Shown here one piece after another: positions 41,077 to 44,027 of a stretch of 44,027 nt of DNA. Both the position numbers and the translations under genes were made by a program. Below the pieces are notes generated by a model that searched no databases, had not been told where the DNA came from, and saw only the letters and a program-made list of their open reading frames with translations. Each line of letters begins with the position of its first letter. Within the stretch, counting starts at the first letter, position 1. Source of the stretch: Fervidobacterium sp. UBA5837 (GTDB lineage Bacteria; Thermotogota; Thermotogae; Thermotogales; Fervidobacteriaceae); contig DJGV01000016.1 in the NCBI GenBank assembly GCA_002432805.1, positions 420,554 to 464,580 on the forward strand. Direction: 5' to 3'.

Positions 41077-42171
41077 TTATGCTTTTAAATCCTTCCTAAC
41101 TCTTGAAATCTCTTCAATTATCGATTCGACGATCTTCTTAGCGGGATTCTCACGTTCTTCAAATTTTCTCCCTTTCTTGACAAGTTCGTATAGAGTGCTT
41201 ACCAATCTATCCTTCGAGTATTCCATCTCTCTCATCATGATACCGAGGGCTTCGTTTTCTATCATCTTAGCGTTTATTACTTGATGTCCTTCAGTTGCGC
41301 CTTCCCAAGGAATAACAACTGCAGGTACGTTGAAGTGAATCAATTCAGAGATCGTCGTTGCTCCACCACGCGTTATGGCCACGTCTACACTGCGCCAGTA
41401 TGCATACATATTGTCTATGTAATCATGCAATTCAACGTTAGGCGGTACATTCCCATCAATCTTTTTTCCACCGGTAGAAAGTATGAATGTTACATCAGGC
41501 ATTTCTGTTGCAGTTTCCAACGTGATTCTGTTGAGAAACTCACTTCCACCACTTCCACCGATGACTATAGCTGCGGGATGTTTGACCTGTGCCACTCCAT
41601 CTTTGCTCCATATAGGATTTCCATTTACTTGTATTTTTTGATGTACTTCCTTTGGAAAATATCTAACACACCCAGGAAATGTCACAAACACACTTCTTGC
41701 AAATTTCGAGATCGTGATATTTGCCTTTCCTGGGATCGTATTCTGTTCTTGGACGAATACGGGGATACCAATTCTATCGGCAGCTTTCGCAACTGGATAA
41801 CTCACGTATCCACCTGAAACGTAGACAAAATCAGGTTTAAATGTCCTTAATTTCTTTTCTATGTCCCTAGAATTCTTCATTAGGTCAACAACACGACCGA
41901 TGTTCTCAGGATGAAAGGCGGGTCTCTTTAGTCCCTTCACTTGTAGTGAAAATCTCTTGTATTCTGGATGAACGACCGGGAGCAATCTTTCTTCTAACTT
42001 TTCAAAAACGCAAAAGTACAATACTTCGATGTCATATTGCCTTTGAAATTCTTCAAGCACTGCAATGTTTGGATAAAGATGTCCGCCGGTAACACCGCCA
42101 GCTGCTGCAATCTTCAGCTTCTTACGCTTATCGCTAGTACCAGCAGTTATATTACTCACATCATTTTCCAT
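41077..42171 (-). CDS. murG: Lipid II synthase MurG
   Basis: Membrane-associated glycosyltransferase (364 aa) that transfers GlcNAc from UDP-GlcNAc to lipid I. The N-terminal GGVTGGHLYPN (25-35) is the G-loop, VSGGYVSYPVAKAA and QEQNTIPGKAN are the acceptor-side motifs, and the C-terminal GGSGGSEFLN and TRGGATTISEL bind UDP-GlcNAc. I chose ATG 42171 (MENDV), 9 nt after GAGG and overlapping the end of ftsW by 11 nt; the first residues up to about 18 look unstructured. Longer versions would run deep into ftsW. Confidence 0.95.
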   Translation of the reverse strand: MENDVSNITAGTSDKRKKLKIAAAGGVTGGHLYPNIAVLEEFQRQYDIEVLYFCVFEKLEERLLPVVHPEYKRFSLQVKGLKRPAFHPENIGRVVDLMKNSRDIEKKLRTFKPDFVYVSGGYVSYPVAKAADRIGIPVFVQEQNTIPGKANITISKFARSVFVTFPGCVRYFPKEVHQKIQVNGNPIWSKDGVAQVKHPAAIVIGGSGGSEFLNRITLETATEMPDVTFILSTGGKKIDGNVPPNVELHDYIDNMYAYWRSVDVAITRGGATTISELIHFNVPAVVIPWEGATEGHQVINAKMIENEALGIMMREMEYSKDRLVSTLYELVKKGRKFEERENPAKKIVESIIEEISRVRKDLKA

Positions 42172-43294
42172 CCATATCGTCCTCTTTTCTTGTGGTCTCG
42201 GAGTTTTTCTCGTAGTTCTTAACAGCATCACCCTTCTTGTTCAATAGGCCAGATAATATTATACCAAAACCTGTGAGTAGCCCCATCATCGAACTCCCAC
42301 CAGTACTCACAAATGGAAGTGGGACACCGGTCACTGGCAGAAAGCCTGCAAAAACGCCCAAATTTATTGTCATATGCAAGAGTATAACTGAAGCATACGA
42401 CCATGTAAAGACCTTCAATGCAGTGTCTTCTATGTACCTTGCCACTCGCATTAGGGAGTATGTGAGGAACAGATATGCAAGAAGCACAAAGATGATGCCA
42501 AAAAATCCCCAATCTTCTCCGATAACGGCCAACACGAAGTCACTTTCAGCTTCAGGCACGTAGACCTTTAACCAACCACTACCTACCCCTGAACCAGTGA
42601 TACCTGAATTCTTCATTGTCTTAAGTGCTATATCAACTTGTGGTGCTATGCCACCTCCGAAGAAATACCTCAGCCTACCGAGCTGATAAGTATGAAGAAG
42701 ACCAAACGTTGAGGCAAGTACAAGGCCGACGACACCAGCGCCAAGTGACATTAAAAAATAAATTAACTTTGCTCCACCATAGTACAGAGCTATAACTGCT
42801 ATTGCCAACATAAGTAGTGCTGTACTGAGATTTGGCTCGACAAAAACAAGCGCAACGTAAATTAGCGAGATCGAAAGTGGTAGTGCAAACCCTTTCCAAA
42901 AAGTGTCCATCTCACTCTTGTTCTTCTTCACATATATCGAAAGGTACAATATTAGTATAATTTTCACAAATTCTGAAGGCTGGATCGTAAAACTCCCCAA
43001 AGAAATCCATCTATGTGCACCGTTTATTGCTGGAAATACAAAAACTACACCTAAAAGCACTATTCCAAAGACGTAAAGCCAAGTTATGTGCTTTTCGTAA
43101 AAGTTGAATGGTATATTCATTGCAACTAGAAACATTACAAGGCTTGCCGAAATGTTTATAATGTGCTTTTGAAAGAAGTTGCTCGAAACACCGAGCACTT
43201 GTTCCTTTGCAATGTCTAGACTGTACATCGCCACGGCACCGATAACAAATAAAATCATATAACAAACGATCGTAACGACTATCTCACTCCTCAT
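42161..43294 (-). CDS. ftsW: FtsW/RodA/SpoVE-family peptidoglycan polymerase
   Basis: SEDS-family glycosyltransferase with about ten transmembrane helices (377 aa) that polymerises lipid II at the division septum. Motifs: GAHRWISLGSFTIQPSEFVK, PEAESDFVLAVIGEDWGFFG in the large extracytoplasmic loop, and PLPFVSTGGSS near the C-terminus. Its position directly before murG and murC favours FtsW over RodA. I chose ATG 43294 with GGGAGG 9 nt upstream; it overlaps the end of hemW by 11 nt, so the two are coupled. Confidence 0.92.
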   Translation of the reverse strand: MRSEIVVTIVCYMILFVIGAVAMYSLDIAKEQVLGVSSNFFQKHIINISASLVMFLVAMNIPFNFYEKHITWLYVFGIVLLGVVFVFPAINGAHRWISLGSFTIQPSEFVKIILILYLSIYVKKNKSEMDTFWKGFALPLSISLIYVALVFVEPNLSTALLMLAIAVIALYYGGAKLIYFLMSLGAGVVGLVLASTFGLLHTYQLGRLRYFFGGGIAPQVDIALKTMKNSGITGSGVGSGWLKVYVPEAESDFVLAVIGEDWGFFGIIFVLLAYLFLTYSLMRVARYIEDTALKVFTWSYASVILLHMTINLGVFAGFLPVTGVPLPFVSTGGSSMMGLLTGFGIILSGLLNKKGDAVKNYEKNSETTRKEDDMDGK

Positions 43295-44027
43295 CGAAAT
43301 ATTCCTCCCAGACACTTAGCAGTGTTACAAAGAATAGGTTACTAAAATCCATTCCCTCATCATTCAATTTTTCACCATCGAAAAAACTGAATCTGCTCTT
43401 GAGTATATCGATGACATCTGATACATCGACGCCGGTCTTATGTTTTATATCTTCAACACCTACACCCCATTTTGTACGTAATCCCATAAATAATGTCTCC
43501 AACGCCTCTCTCTCTGCACTATTTGTTGTCTCATACAGACGTGGAAACTTACCTTCAGAGATTGCTAAATAATAGTCATACAATTCACCATAATTGTTGT
43601 ACCTCAGAGGGCCTATGTGTCCACCAGCGGATACACCAAGACCTATGTAATCATTGTTGAACCAATACTTGAGATTATGTTTGCAGTATTTGTTATTCAA
43701 TGCAAAATTCGATATTTCGTACCTTTCGTAACCCAATCCTCTCATTGATTTTAGAAATTCATCGTATCTCAAGAAAGTCTGTTCATTCGGCTTTTTAAGA
43801 AAATCCTTGGCCTCGGATTCATCGTGCACTTCTATCATATAGATAGATACATGTTCTGGCATAAAATGGCTTACAAACTCGACGTCCTTCTGAATCGTCT
43901 TCCAAGATTCACCAGGCAACCCTACGATAAAATCAACATTTACTATACCAAAATACCTACGAGCCATGTCATACTTTCTGATAAAGGTCTCGTAGTCGTA
44001 TAGCCTACCAGATTTTTTTAGTACATC
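43284..44027 (-). CDS. hemW: HemW-like radical SAM protein (5' end outside window)
   Basis: C-terminal part (247 codons visible) of a coproporphyrinogen III oxidase-like radical SAM protein. VDFIVGLPGESWKTIQKDV, HVSIYMIEVH, YERYEISNFA and HNLKYWFNNDYIGLGVSAGG are the HemW blocks. The reading frame is open to the end of the window, so the ATG at 43967 is internal. The CxxxCxxC iron-sulfur motif lies outside. HemW proteins bind heme and are probably heme chaperones; they are often mislabelled as HemN. The stop overlaps ftsW. Confidence 0.9.
   Translation of the reverse strand, partial: DVLKKSGRLYDYETFIRKYDMARRYFGIVNVDFIVGLPGESWKTIQKDVEFVSHFMPEHVSIYMIEVHDESEAKDFLKKPNEQTFLRYDEFLKSMRGLGYERYEISNFALNNKYCKHNLKYWFNNDYIGLGVSAGGHIGPLRYNNYGELYDYYLAISEGKFPRLYETTNSAEREALETLFMGLRTKWGVGVEDIKHKTGVDVSDVIDILKSRFSFFDGEKLNDEGMDFSNLFFVTLLSVWEEYFDEE

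Noticed and set aside
41281..41817. A 178-codon plus-strand frame opposite murG
   Set aside because: Fully inside murG on the other strand; low-quality composition and no supporting signals.
1..44027. CRISPR arrays, insertion sequences, prophage genes, tRNA or rRNA genes
   Set aside because: I looked for repeated spacer patterns, transposase or integrase motifs and cloverleaf or rRNA signatures in the gaps and saw none.

Overview
The window looks like a chromosome segment of a thermophilic, fermentative bacterium of the order Thermotogales, most likely Fervidobacterium or a close relative. The evidence is an A+T-rich sequence, short intergenic gaps, GGAGG-type ribosome binding sites with frequent GTG/TTG starts, and the gene set: a secreted type I pullulanase of about 849 codons, glycogen phosphorylase, a compact IF-2, and an ftsW-murG-murC cell-wall block. 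I could run no database search, so the genus is an inference. I see no phage, IS element, CRISPR array, tRNA or rRNA.

Layout. 1-2442 (+): 3' part of glycogen phosphorylase. 2500-4932 (-): a peroxiredoxin split over three reading frames, and ATP-type PEP carboxykinase. 5314-9665 (+): a nitroreductase, a MarR regulator paired with an extended-SDR protein, and infB. 9762-15509 (-): a full phosphate operon pstS-pstC-pstA-pstB-phoU-phoB-phoR, with decamer repeats resembling a Pho box before pstS and an apparently soluble PhoR-like kinase. 15772-25012 (+): pullulanase, a stand-alone CheY-like receiver, ileS, a secreted repeat protein coupled to ileS, a HIT-domain protein and a TPR protein. 25162-29043 (-): an SDR dehydrogenase, dnaK behind a CIRCE operator, and aldose 1-epimerase. 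29103-44027 (-): a long codirectional stretch. In transcription order it is hemW (5' end outside the window), ftsW, murG, murC, smc, a PAS-GAF protein, fliJ, a DUF218 protein, rhomboid protease, asparaginase, an AI-2E-family membrane protein and an M3 oligopeptidase.

How the genes work together. GlgP, pullulanase and aldose epimerase serve alpha-glucan use, and PEP carboxykinase links C4 acids to PEP. The pst/pho block is a self-contained phosphate sensing and uptake unit. FtsW, MurG and MurC make and deliver peptidoglycan precursors, and Smc organises the chromosome. The smc transcription unit also carries a PAS-GAF sensor with no output domain, a displaced FliJ and several membrane or peptidase genes, which is an unusual mixture. 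Many plus-strand promoters look like extended -10 elements (TGnTATAAT-like) with weak -35 boxes.

Most genes are recognisable housekeeping genes. The least explained items are the secreted beta-helix-like protein after ileS, the PAS-GAF protein overlapping smc, the TPR protein with a doubtful start codon, the frame-disrupted peroxiredoxin, and two adjacent 12-bp palindromes across the galM stop codon.
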